Shown here piece after piece: positions 54,738 to 64,000 of a stretch of 64,000 bases of DNA (the first letter of the stretch is position 1; the number at the start of each line of letters is the position of its first letter). The stretch is from Glycine soja (Eukaryota > Streptophyta > Magnoliopsida > Fabales > Fabaceae), in contig NC_041019.1 of NCBI RefSeq assembly GCF_004193775.1, forward strand, positions 40,382,966 through 40,446,965, written 5' to 3'. Position numbers and translations under genes: made by a program. The notes under the pieces were generated by a model. The model had not been told where the DNA came from. It did no database searches and worked only from the letters and a program-made list of their open reading frames with translations.

Positions 54738-55896
54738 TTAAATTCTCTTAAGGTGTGGATGTGGAGCACACTGAAAATGAGGATGCGTACTCCTCTAAAG
54801 GTGAGGGCGTGCAGCCCTCTCAAGGCGAGGATGTGTAGTCCTCTGGAGGTGAGGGTGTGCAGCCCTCTGATGGCGAGGACATGTAGTCCTCTCAAGGTGA
54901 GGGCGTGCAGCCCTCTGTTGGCGAAGACGTGTAGTCCTCTCAAGGTGAGGGCGTGTAGCCCTACGAAGGTGAGGACGTGCAGTCCTCTGATGGCGAGGGC
55001 GTGTAGCCCTCTGAAGGTGAGGACGCGTAGTCCTTTGAAGGTGAGGGTAACTAGTACCCAAGGCGAGGGCGTGTAGCCCTCTCAAGGCGAGGACGTGTAG
55101 TCCTCTAGAGGTGAGGGCGTGTAGCCCTCTGATGGTGAGGACGTGTAGTCCTTTGAAGGTGAGGGTAACTAGTACCCACGGCGAGGGCGTGTAGCCCTCT
55201 CAAGGCGAGGACGTGTAGTCCTCTAGAGGTGAGGGCGTGCAGCCCTCTGATGGTGAGGACGTGTAGTCCTCTCAAGGCGAGGACGTGTAGTCCTCTGAAG
55301 GTGAGGGCGTGCAGCCCTCTATTGGTGAGGACGTGTAGCCCTCTAAAGGTGAGGGCGTGTAGCCCTACAAAGGTGAGGACGTGCAGTCCTCTAATGGCGA
55401 GGGCGTGTAGCCCTCTGATGGTGAGGACGTGTAGTCCTTTGAAGGTGAGGGTAACTAGTACCCACGGCGAGGGCGTGTAGCCCTCTCAAGGCGAGGACGT
55501 GTAGTCCTCTAGAGGTGAGGGCGTGCATCCCTCCGATGGTGAGGACGTGTAGTCCTCTCAAGGCGAGGACGTGTAGTCCTCTGAAGGTGAGGGCGTGTAG
55601 CCCTCTAAAGGTGAGGGCGTGTAGCCCTACGAAGGTGAGGACGTGCAGTCCTCTGATTGCGAGGGCGTGTAGCCCTCTGAAGGTGAGGACGTGTAGTCCT
55701 CTGAAAGTGAGGGTAACTAGTACCCAAGGCGAGGGTGTGTAGCCCTCTCAAGGCGAGGACGTGTAGTCCTCTAGAGGTGAGGGCGTGCAGCCCTCTGATG
55801 GTGAGGACGTGTAGTCTTCTGATGGTGAGGACGTGTAGTCCTCTCAAGGCAAGGACGTGTAGTCCTCTGAAGGTGATAGGTACAAGTACCCAAGGG
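54738..55896 (-). repeat. 24-bp hairpin minisatellite in C
   Basis: About 48 units of 24 bp. Unit types: GAGGGC-GYGTA/GTGCA-GCCCTC, GAGGAC-GTGTA-GTCCTC and a rarer GGGTA-ACTAG-TACCC (55045-55059, again near 55171, 55449 and 55710). Stems change on both arms together. Because 24 is a multiple of three, all frames stay open for long stretches; the resulting octapeptide repeats are not taken as proteins. Confidence 0.95.
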
Positions 55897-56706
55897 TCCA
55901 CCCTTATGAGAAAGCAAGAGATCGACTCATCGAGAGGGCCGGTCATCCCAAATCCACAAGATTAGATGCAGGAAATCTATGCAATTAACATGATTTTTAG
56001 GGATGCAGATGCATGCAACCTTTGTCGTGAAATTTTGGTAAATGTGAACTTCATATGAAACAATGCAATGTAATGGAAAGTTGTACAATGTTCATGACAT
56101 TCTTCCCCTATTTTGTGATTTTGATTTTGATTTGATTTTTTTGGAAAACACAGATTGACTGTCCTTTTGAAAGAGGTGATAGTCCATGCAACCTTATCCT
56201 ATCTTTTGCAAACTTCTCCGGGAACTCCCTCAGAGTGTGTGTTCTGTTTGATTTAGTCACTTGACCATTTTGGAGTGACGGCAATGGAGTCGTTTGATGT
56301 TTAATCAATCCATTGAAATCCTAGGGTTTGTCCCCCCTTTTTTGTTAAAAACATCGATGGGTGAGAACTTTTGATCGGCCCCTATGTTCACTTGAGGCTC
56401 ATGCACGGTGCCCCTCATTGCCCCAGTGTAAGGCTTTGAGGTATCAATTGTTGTCTTTCGTCATGACCTTGTAGGAGGGAACCTATTGGGTGAGAACTTC
56501 TAATCTGCCCCTAGGTTCACTTGAGGCTCATGCACGATGCCCCTCATCGCCCCAGTGTAAGGCTTTGAGGTACCAATCGTTGTCTTGTTTTCATAGCCTC
56601 GTAGTGAGGAAGAACGAAAGAAGCAGTTGATTTTTGCAAAAAGAATTTTCCAAGGACGAGAAATAGTTGAAGAATTTTTTTCAATTGATGGATTAAGTCA
56701 AATGAC
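55897..56706. other. Noncoding part of C with a 129-bp duplication
   Basis: GGGTGAGAACTT at 56359 and 56488 start two copies of a 129-bp unit (TTCACTTGAGGCTCATGCACG in both). No gene is recognised. Confidence 0.6.
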
Positions 56707-56711
56707 TCCTA
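56707..56711 (+). repeat. Left TSD of SIRE-like solo LTR (TCCTA)
   Basis: TCCTA here and at 59081-59085. Confidence 0.85.
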
Positions 56712-57317
56712 TGTAGAAGCAAGATGTTTTGATGTTTTGATGATGCCGAAGGATCAAGTGCTTCTAAGTTTTATTCGAGACAAGAATCCAAGAAAATCAA
56801 GATATATGATCAAGTTGATCTCTAGAATCTTAGGAAGAAGTTTCCAAATTGAAAAACAAAAGGTTTGACCAAAGAATTCTATCATTTCAAATTGAGATTT
56901 GCTCTCTGGTAATCGATTACCAGTAGCTGAAATGTTTATAACAGTCACTAGAAATTTGAATTCAAAATTTATAATGTGTAATCGATTACACATGGATGGT
57001 AATTGATTACCAACAGTTTTTTTAACGTTTTAATTCAAATTTCAAAACCTGTAATCGTTTACACAAGTCTTGTAATCGATTACCAAAGGGGATTTTCGAA
57101 AAATAATTTCCAAGAGTCACATCTATTCAAATGGTTTATGAATGGCCATCAAAGGTGGCTTGGAAGCACGAATTTAAAGAGAGTTTTCATTGCCCAAAAA
57201 GTTTATCCTCTCAAAAGATTAAGAGTTTTTCTGAACTGAACTGTCTTATCCTCTCAAAAAGATTCCTTGGTCAACCACTTGCATATTCAATAAGGAATTT
57301 TGATTGGTCTTCATTGT

Positions 57318-57489
57318 ACAATCTATCCCTTTTAAGAGAGATTTCTTCTTCTCTTCTTCTTACTTCTGAAAAGGGATTAAGAGACTGAGAGTCTCTTGTT
57401 GTAGAGGATTCTTGAACACAAGGGAAGGGTTGTCCCTGTGTGGTTCAAACTTTGTAAAAGGAGTTTTACAAAGAGAGTGAAAAATCTCA
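57318..57489 (+). repeat. 172-bp direct repeat, left copy
   Basis: Identical base for base to 58638-58809. It begins ACAATCTATCCC and ends GAAAAATCTCA. Confidence 0.97.
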
Positions 57490-58637
57490 TGTGCCATCAT
57501 TTTCTTCTATTTTCTAAACCCTTTTTGCACCATTTTAATTACTGATTAGTCTTAATTGTCAATTAATCAGGCAGTTTTATTATTTGGGCTCATTTAGCTA
57601 ATTTGATGTTTTTAATCTAATTTTAGGAATTAATGAAACATTGGGCTTAATCCAGATTTTGGTTATGGACTAGAAGAGGGCAAATTAAGCAGCGCTTACC
57701 TTAGTTAATTAGGAAATTTCGCAATTTTATTTTATGTTGTTCAGTGTTTATTTCGTTTTGGGCCAGAGTATTGTAATAGGGCCCAGTGACTTTGAGTGAC
57801 TCTTTTTTAAATAGCAGCCTTGGGATTTGTGCAAGGCATTCTGTTATGCTATTCATTATTCAGAGCTTTTGCTTTAGGGTTTTCATTTTTCTGCTTTGAT
57901 GCTTCTGAGTTCGTAATGCAATTTTACGTTTTCTGCTTCTAATTACAATTTCGTTCTTGCTTCTTCTTCTACTCTCATTTACGTTTCTGTTCCATTTTAC
58001 ATTTCTGTTCGCTTACGTTTCTGTCCATTTACGTTTCTGCTTCATGTTTCAATTGTGTTTTCTGTTTGAATCCATGGAAGGCTAGATTTTCTGGTGTTGT
58101 TTCCTTTTGAGGACGAAGCCCAACTCTCTTTGAGGTTTCGCTTGTAATGTGGTTTCCTGGTAGTTCTCCCTTCACCAGTATCCCAAATTCGTGAATATTA
58201 ATCAGTGCACGCTTCGTGTTCGATTAATTGCCTCTGAGCCTAACTTGCGTTCATGCTTAATGGACGAAGGGCTAACTAGTGTATGTGGTGCCTAATCACG
58301 TATTGAAAACCCTAAGTTGATTTTCGCTTAGTAAATTGAAATAGGGTTGGATTAAGTGGTTTACTGTTAGGGACGAATTCTCCATAACCCAGGATAAGAG
58401 AATGGCTTCTGAATCAGAGGAAACAACCCGTTTAAAATATTAGTAGTTTCGTATTCCAGTTTACTTGTTCTGCTCTTTAATCACAAAACAAACAACCCCC
58501 CCCCAATCGTTACTGTTACTGTTACTGCAAGTATATTATGAACATTTGGTTTGTCACTGCTCGTTGGGAAACGACCTAGGATCACTTCCTAGTTACTGCA
58601 TTTTCATGTTTATTTGATTCGGGTATGGCCTCGATCA
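57490..58637 (+). mobile_element. 1,148-bp TG..CA insertion in the SIRE-like LTR
   Basis: TGTGCCATCATTTTC to GGTATGGCCTCGATCA, exactly between the 172-bp repeats. LTR-like: TG..CA ends, CTTTTTTAAATAGCAGCC as TATA region near 57805, T-rich tail with GTTGGGAAACGACC. No ORF. Probably a solo LTR, family not recognised. Confidence 0.65.
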
Positions 58638-58809
58638 ACAATCTATCCCTTTTAAGAGAGATTTCTTCTTCTCTTCTTCTTACTTCTGAAAAGGGATTAA
58701 GAGACTGAGAGTCTCTTGTTGTAGAGGATTCTTGAACACAAGGGAAGGGTTGTCCCTGTGTGGTTCAAACTTTGTAAAAGGAGTTTTACAAAGAGAGTGA
58801 AAAATCTCA
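58638..58809 (+). repeat. 172-bp direct repeat, right copy
   Basis: See left copy at 57318-57489; offset exactly 1,320 bp. Confidence 0.97.
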
Positions 58810-59085
58810 AGTGGGTTGCTTGAGGACTGGACGTAGGTACGAGAAGTGACCGAATCAGTATAAATCAAGTTTGCATTCCTTTCTTCCCTTAAACTTCTTT
58901 TATTTATTGCTATTTATCTTTTTCTTCAAAGAAGTTTATTTTGAATTGTCTTTTGAGTAATTTATGTTAAGGGTGCATTGTTAATCCAAAAAGAGAGAGT
59001 GAAGTTTAATTGGGGAATAGTCTTTGTATCTTAATTCAACCCCCCTTTTTCTTAAGGTAACCGAGGCCATTTGTCCAACATCCTA

Positions 59086-59459
59086 TTCTTGATAACTCAC
59101 TTCTCTCTAAAAAGACAAAATGAGGTCACATGAACGTCTATATTTTTACTTGAAAACACAGTCAATCAAATGCTCTCCTTTTTTGATTTTGTTTTGTAGA
59201 GGAAAATGCAAGGCTCACGCATGAGCAAACATGAAAACAAAAGGTATGCAGTTTGTAGAACAAAAAGTATGTTGAATGCATATGCATGATGAAGCAATGA
59301 CTCATGCAAAATGTGATGCTGGAATATGATAACGGACAAATGCAGGAACGATATGTTCATTATGATGCCATGAAGAGATGCTTAAGCATGTTAGAGATAA
59401 AATGCGGGAGTGATTTGATTCGCACTGATCTTTGGAGTAAAACGCGGGATAAACTTATT
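59086..59459 (-). other. C sequence between the SIRE-like LTR and ORF1
   Basis: The part near 59380-59459 resembles the ORF1-gag spacer of B (35100-35225). gag does not follow; the deletion of gag-pol begins around here. Confidence 0.5.
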
Positions 59460-61391
59460 TTATTCAGAAAGTTTATAACTAGTCAAGATTTGAGCGACAA
59501 TACAAACTTCCTGGCGGTTTCTAATCATATGGGCCATTAAGTCTATCCTATGCTGACAATACCTGAGAAGTCTGTGGATCTCCTCGGGAGCGGAGTAGGT
59601 GTCCGCCATTGCTTTGGCCTTGGCTAGCAATCGGGGAAGTTCTTGACTCCCGTTCAAGGTAAAAGCAAATCGGTCCATCCACATGGTTGCCTCTTGGTGT
59701 AACGAGTCGATCACCCTTCCTCTAGCCTCCTTTTCTATGTACACTTGGGCATACTCGTCCGCCACCCTATGCTCGTGGGCCGTGGCTAGACTTAGTTCCT
59801 CTTGGTACTTGCTGATGATGGCTAACATGTTGGTCTCTGTCTCGCATAAACGCTAAGACAAACTTCTCTTGGACCTCAAGCAAGCCTTCAACTCATCCTG
59901 TCTACCCATGATTGGTCCCTTTCTTCTCTTCGGAGTTTAAGTTCGCTGTTACTGCCCCACAGAGCCCCTCGGAACTTGTTCCGGCTATGTTCTTCCCTAC
60001 GGGACCAAACGGGCCCTTTTGGTCTCTTGTTCCAAAGCCTTGGTGGTAGCTATATTTACATCTCTCAGTTCGGCATTCTCCTTTCGGATCTTAAGAGCTG
60101 CAGATTTGAACCTTTCTTTGACTGTTTGAGCTTGCTTGAGTTCTGTCCTAAGGGCCTGCACCCCTTCGTCTTCCTCCGGTGCCTCATCTTCCTCCCTTTT
60201 AGTGGCTCTCAGGCTTGGGAGCCAATCCAAACCTTGCACGTGGGCTTTCAACCACTCACGGTAGCCACCGATGGGCCCATTGTTACTACCTTTGAGTTCC
60301 TTGTCTTTCTTTTGCAACACCTCCCATGCCTTGCGGACCTTCTCAAGTGTCTCCACATTGGTTTTATTGAAACCTTGCGAAATGACAGGCACGATCTCTT
60401 CCTCTAGTGGTGCTCCTCTCATAGGATAGCCAAGTTGTCTTATAGCAAGAACGGGATTGTAGCTGATGCAACCCCTTGTCCCCATCAAGGGAACATTTTG
60501 AAATCCTCCGCATGAAATAAGAACTTTGGTTCTTCCTTCCTTCCATCGAGGGAAACAGTTGAAAGATGCTCCTTCTTTGCTTGCTAAGAGTTGATCCCAA
60601 TTCGCCCTTCCTTTCTCTGTGCATGAACGGTGGCTTTCTAATGGGCAAGCATGCCTCACTTCTTGGCGAAAAGGGTGCGAGACTAACCATACATAAAGAG
60701 CTGGAGTACAGCAAACAATCCTTGTATTGTTCTTTTCACATCTTCGGTCAAAGGTGTCGTATAGATCGGCTAGCATAGCGATAACCGGGCTTTCCTTGTG
60801 GTTATGATAGGCGAGAAAAGCGTCGATCGCTGCCAGGTCCACCAACCCATCCACGTTCGGAAAGAGGACCCCCCCCCCCCCCCCGAAAATCAATAGTGTG
60901 AGAATATCTATGAACGGGATCTACTCGCCTTTATCTGCCAAGATTCTTGCTTTTACCTCCAAATATTTTCTCGGTATTCCGACCACCCCATTTTCGACTT
61001 GCTTCCTGTGGTCTAATTCCTGCGCCGAGATTTGGACTATCTTGGAAATTCTAGCTAATGAGGGATAGAACCCTGTGAAGAGGTATGGTTTCCACCCCCC
61101 TAGAGGGCATCCTAGGATCTCTTCAAATTCTTCTACCATAGGTGATAGCTGGAAGTTCCCAAAGGTGAAGCACCTCATCGGCTGATCATAATACTGGGCA
61201 AGGGAGGTAATGGCCTATGTAGAGACTTCTACCATGGCTAAGTCCCAGATTTTACCGTAATCTTTGCGAAAAGCTTGCCGCTGGAGCTGACCCATTAACT
61301 GCCCTAACTCTTTTAGACTGGTGGTCCCTAGGCTCTTGACCTTAACCTGATAGAACCTCTTTTTAAGCGAAGGCATTTGACTTGATCCCAT
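59460..61391 (-). pseudogene. ORF1 of element C, broken
   Basis: Homologous to the 624-aa ORF1 of B over its whole length: start at 61391, RCFTFGNFQ..EEFEEILGCPLGG near 61175-61095, coiled coil, MAHMIRNR near 59530. Stops near 61213 and 60919, a 16-base C run at 60869-60884 that adds glycines after IFG without shifting the frame, frame loss between 59997 and 59828, and loss of the usual stop so that the frame runs on to 59460. More diverged from A and B than they are from each other. Confidence 0.88.
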
Positions 61392-62237
61392 GTTTTACTA
61401 AAGTGAACAAAAATCGGCGCGAATCAAAACTCCATCATCTATCATGGGTGGAATGGATGAATGCATGTATATGACACAAATGTAATTTAGGAATGCGGGA
61501 GCCCGGGAAACTGTCTCCTTCTTAGACACAATGTCTAGGGGTAGCAAAGTGCCCCAATGTATGTATTCAAGACGGTGACACAGACCCTCCGTTGATTTGT
61601 CTACAGAGGGGATCAAGACAGAACCCGTGTGCGATGCATATGCGAAAGGCGCAACACGGGAATGTACATAGTATGACAATACTCACAGAATATAAGCAAA
61701 AGGGTATATGATACTTATGCATGGCAGTGTAAAAAATGGCACGCAACGTGTTTGCTCCGTGCCCCTATTTAAGGGACCTATATGGGAGGGAGCTAACAAG
61801 GCTTTTAGTGATAACTCCCAAGGTGGTCATATCTCTCTTGAAGGTCTCTAGAGGTATCATCCCCTTCGAAGAACATATTGCAGCAGTAGGGACTACTAGC
61901 AACGATATATTTTCAAAGAGGAAAACTCTAGATGAGGGTTCACTGTAATCAAGCAAGTCGGAGACCTAGCATGATCACAGATTCACCTTCACTCCTTATG
62001 TTCCCATGAACCCGGGTATAGGGCCCTTTTTCAACTCACAGTGTGTGCAAATAGTGTTGGTGTTTGTGTGCATCAAATGAATAAATATTTACCTCATGCA
62101 TACATTTAAAAATGCACTAAAAGCAACAAAGAGTTTATATACACAAGAACATAAGACAAATAAAGGGAAACCAACAAAGGAGAAAGTCATGATAAAACAT
62201 TGCACAAGATTAAATGGCCTAACTCTCTAAAAATAGT
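61392..62237 (-). other. Leader of element C between PBS and ORF1
   Basis: Noncoding, closely similar to 37101-37948 of B (for example the stretch GGTATCATCCCCTTCGAAGA). The TTCACTTTAG acceptor-like site before the ATG is conserved. Confidence 0.6.
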
Positions 62238-62254
62238 CCCCAGCGGAGTCGCCA
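62238..62254 (-). promoter_or_regulatory. Primer binding site of element C
   Basis: Minus strand TGGCGACTCCGCTGGGG, two bases from the 5' LTR. Confidence 0.85.
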
Positions 62255-62256
62255 AC

Positions 62257-63910
62257 TGTCGCAACCTACCCTTCGGCGGGAGGGCGACGCGTGACTCGCG
62301 GGATGCGTGTTCCACGAAAGGAATACGCGCGGAGTCGGCACCAACGTTTATTTGAGGAAAACGTCAGAAAAACCGGAAAAGACGCGATCTACGAACTTTT
62401 AAGTGAAAGGCTCGGGAGTTGTATTTACGCCCGGGGAAGGTATTAGCACCCCACACGTCCGTCACAAGGGACGGCAGCCTTTAATCGAATGTGCAAACAT
62501 GACTTTGATTTTTACGTTCCCTTTTATGTCCTTATATCCTTTATACCCTTTTTATATTTTTTCTATTTTTGTGGTCGACAAGGGTGTTTCCCTTTGCTCC
62601 TATGTATTCCTCAATTGTGATGAGGAAATCAGACCTACGTAGTTATTTCAAATGCGTGAATCAAGTGATTCTTTTTACTTTGAAAGGTGATCATTTTAAG
62701 GCGTTGGACCTTAAATATGATCCATTTTACTTGGTAAGAAACTGAAATGATAAACTTTCAAAATCCTATTTTTGTGGACGAGCTCGACTAGGCGAGTTGA
62801 TTTTAGCCTTAGTTTCACTTTAGTTATTAGTCAATTCAATTAAGAATGAGAAATCCCAAAGAGAAAACGTCCGATTGATTTTTGCTTTATTTTACTAAAA
62901 GGTATTTTTTGATTATTATATTTATTATTTTACCTCTTTTTTGATTTCCAACGTGGTTACGGCACGACCGAACGGTCGGAATTCATTTTAACCGAAATTA
63001 ACGGATGATACAATTCAAACGATCGGTGGAAATTTATTTTATTTTTAGATTTAAGCGAGAAATGACTTAAATAAATGGCTTAAGCACGTCAAAAGGGGGT
63101 ATGGAAAGTAAATGAAATGAAAATGAAAGCATGTAAAAACAATGAGGACCACTAAGGGTGCATAGAATGAATTGAAAAGTTCGATCTAGGGAACTTACCG
63201 GTTGAAGACCGAAGAACGGCGAAGAACGAATGAAGAACGTCGAAGAACGGTCGAAAACCTTCGCGAAATCACCCACGGAAACATTACGGAAACGTTACGG
63301 AAGCGCCTCGGCTTGGATTTTCTTCACGGAACCAATTTTTCTTACTAATTTTAAGTGATTCTGAATTACCAGAAGGGCTGAACGAAATTTCTCTTCACTT
63401 CTCCCTCTATTTATAAGAAAATGGGGGAGAAGCTTGCCACCCAGCTCGCCCAGGCGAGCAAGGTTGCTTCCTCCAGAAGCAACAGCCTTCTGGAGGAATC
63501 TTCTGGAGGGCCCAAGTGGGCCTGGTTGCTATTTGCACCCCCATTTTTACTAAATACACCCCCTGCCTTTTTTTGGTGATTCTTTTTTCGTAAAGTTACG
63601 AAAACTTACGAACTTTGTAACGATACTTGTTTTCTTTCCGTAATGTTACGGAAACGTGCGGATTACATAATCATCCCTTTTTTGACTTACGGAATGTTAC
63701 GGAACCTCACTAATTGTGCAGCGATGCTTCCTTTTGATTTTCGGTGTGTCACGGAACCTTAAGGATTGTGCATCAATATTTTCTTTTGATTTCCGGCACG
63801 TCACGGAATTACACAAATTGCCTAATGATGGGTGCCAAGCACCTCAAAATGACCAAACACAAGTTGCATGCCACCAAGCACAGGTCCCCGGACGAAATTA
63901 GGGTATGACA
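62257..63910 (-). mobile_element. 5' LTR of element C
   Basis: 1,654 bp, TGTCGCAACC to GGGTATGACA on the plus strand. TATA box at 63408-63415, CTACGTA module at 62570-62643. It carries an extra 11-bp GGAAACATTAC unit near 63280 relative to the 3' LTR. Confidence 0.96.
63408..63415 (-). promoter_or_regulatory. TATA box of C 5' LTR
   Basis: TATAAATA on the minus strand; likely start region of the element C transcript. Confidence 0.65.
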
Positions 63911-64000
63911 GGAACTACATCATAAATAACTTCATCCTTATATGTCCCAATGGAGAAAGGTACCTTCACTTGTTGTTAAATATCATTTCCCCTTGTTCAT
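63911..64000 (-). pseudogene. Continuation of element D protease region
   Basis: First five bases are the right TSD (GGAAC) of C. The minus strand then reads VPFSIGTYKDEVIYDVV, which continues directly into the protease tail at 47985. Element D runs beyond the window. Confidence 0.75.

Larger units (their letters stand above)
56712..59080 (+). mobile_element. SIRE-like (Ty1/copia) solo LTR with an internal insertion
   Basis: TGTAGAAGCAAGATG to GGCCATTTGTCCAACA, TSD TCCTA. Without the 1,320-bp insert and duplication it is 1,049 bp. The end and the GTAATCGATTAC palindromes resemble soybean SIRE LTRs (recognised from memory). No TGGTATCAGAGC primer site or internal region follows, so it is a solo LTR. 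Confidence 0.8.
47986..63910 (-). mobile_element. Element C: non-autonomous Ogre-like derivative
   Basis: 15,925 bp on the minus strand, LTRs 62257-63910 (5') and 47986-49627 (3'), TSD GGAAC, inserted into the gag-pro region of D. It keeps PBS, ORF1 (broken), an aORF remnant, 3' UTR and PPT, but no gag, protease, RT, RNase H or integrase. LTRs of 1,642 and 1,654 bp are nearly identical. Either it moved recently using enzymes from a relative, or it lost gag-pol after insertion; the sequence alone does not decide. Confidence 0.93.

Noticed and set aside
54732..55965. Long overlapping open frames with octapeptide repeats on both strands
   Set aside because: They follow from a 24-bp minisatellite whose unit is a multiple of three and lacks stops; frames are open on both strands at once and there is no conserved start.

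Overview
The window is plant heterochromatin, most likely from a legume and probably Glycine. That assignment rests on recognising the families: Tat/Ogre-type Ty3/gypsy elements with an extra ORF before gag, and a SIRE-like copia LTR ending in the typical GGCCATTTGTCCAACA. No search was run. I find no host protein-coding gene, tRNA, rRNA or CRISPR array. Nearly everything is LTR retrotransposon, stacked by nested insertion.

Nesting, read from matched target-site duplications (TSDs). D is a minus-strand chromovirus-like element; its 3' LTR starts near 3849 and its pol lies at 46150-47985 and 63916-64000, running off the window. E is a solo LTR (4394-4628 plus 44610-45737) inside D's LTR. A is a plus-strand Ogre-like element (4629-44604, TSD GTGGG) inside E. 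B is a minus-strand Ogre-like element (20140-39591, TSD GCGCC) in A's 3' untranslated region. A D-family solo LTR (7239-8120, TSD GAAGA) cuts A's ORF1. C is a minus-strand Ogre-like deletion derivative (47986-63910, TSD GGAAC) inside D's protease region. C carries a SIRE-like solo LTR (56712-59080, TSD TCCTA), which carries a further 1,148-bp TG...CA insert flanked by perfect 172-bp direct repeats. F is the 3' end of another Ogre-like element (1-1684). 1685-3848 is AT-rich with nothing recognisable.

The Ogre-like elements share one plan: LTR, PBS, ORF1 (about 624 aa, plant-mobile-domain-like head and coiled coil), gag-protease with a G-patch-like segment, an apparent intron, RT, RNase H, a second RNase H and integrase. 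After pol comes an extra downstream ORF (aORF, about 416 aa), then a long 3' UTR full of tandem repeats. B is the best copy: ORF1 is open and its LTRs are nearly identical, but gag-pol has frameshifts, a stop and a D-to-N change at an integrase catalytic position. A is more decayed. C has no gag or pol.

Three things deserve a second look. First, the aORF looks like its own transcription unit: in B a TATA box and an LTR-like hairpin, in both A and B a conserved noncoding exon, a GTAAGT donor, a 1.2-1.3 kb intron and a CAG acceptor 3 nt before the ATG. Second, the 3' UTR repeats of all these elements are made of hairpin units whose stems differ in sequence yet stay complementary. Third, a structured LTR module is copied twice into the 3' UTRs of B and C.
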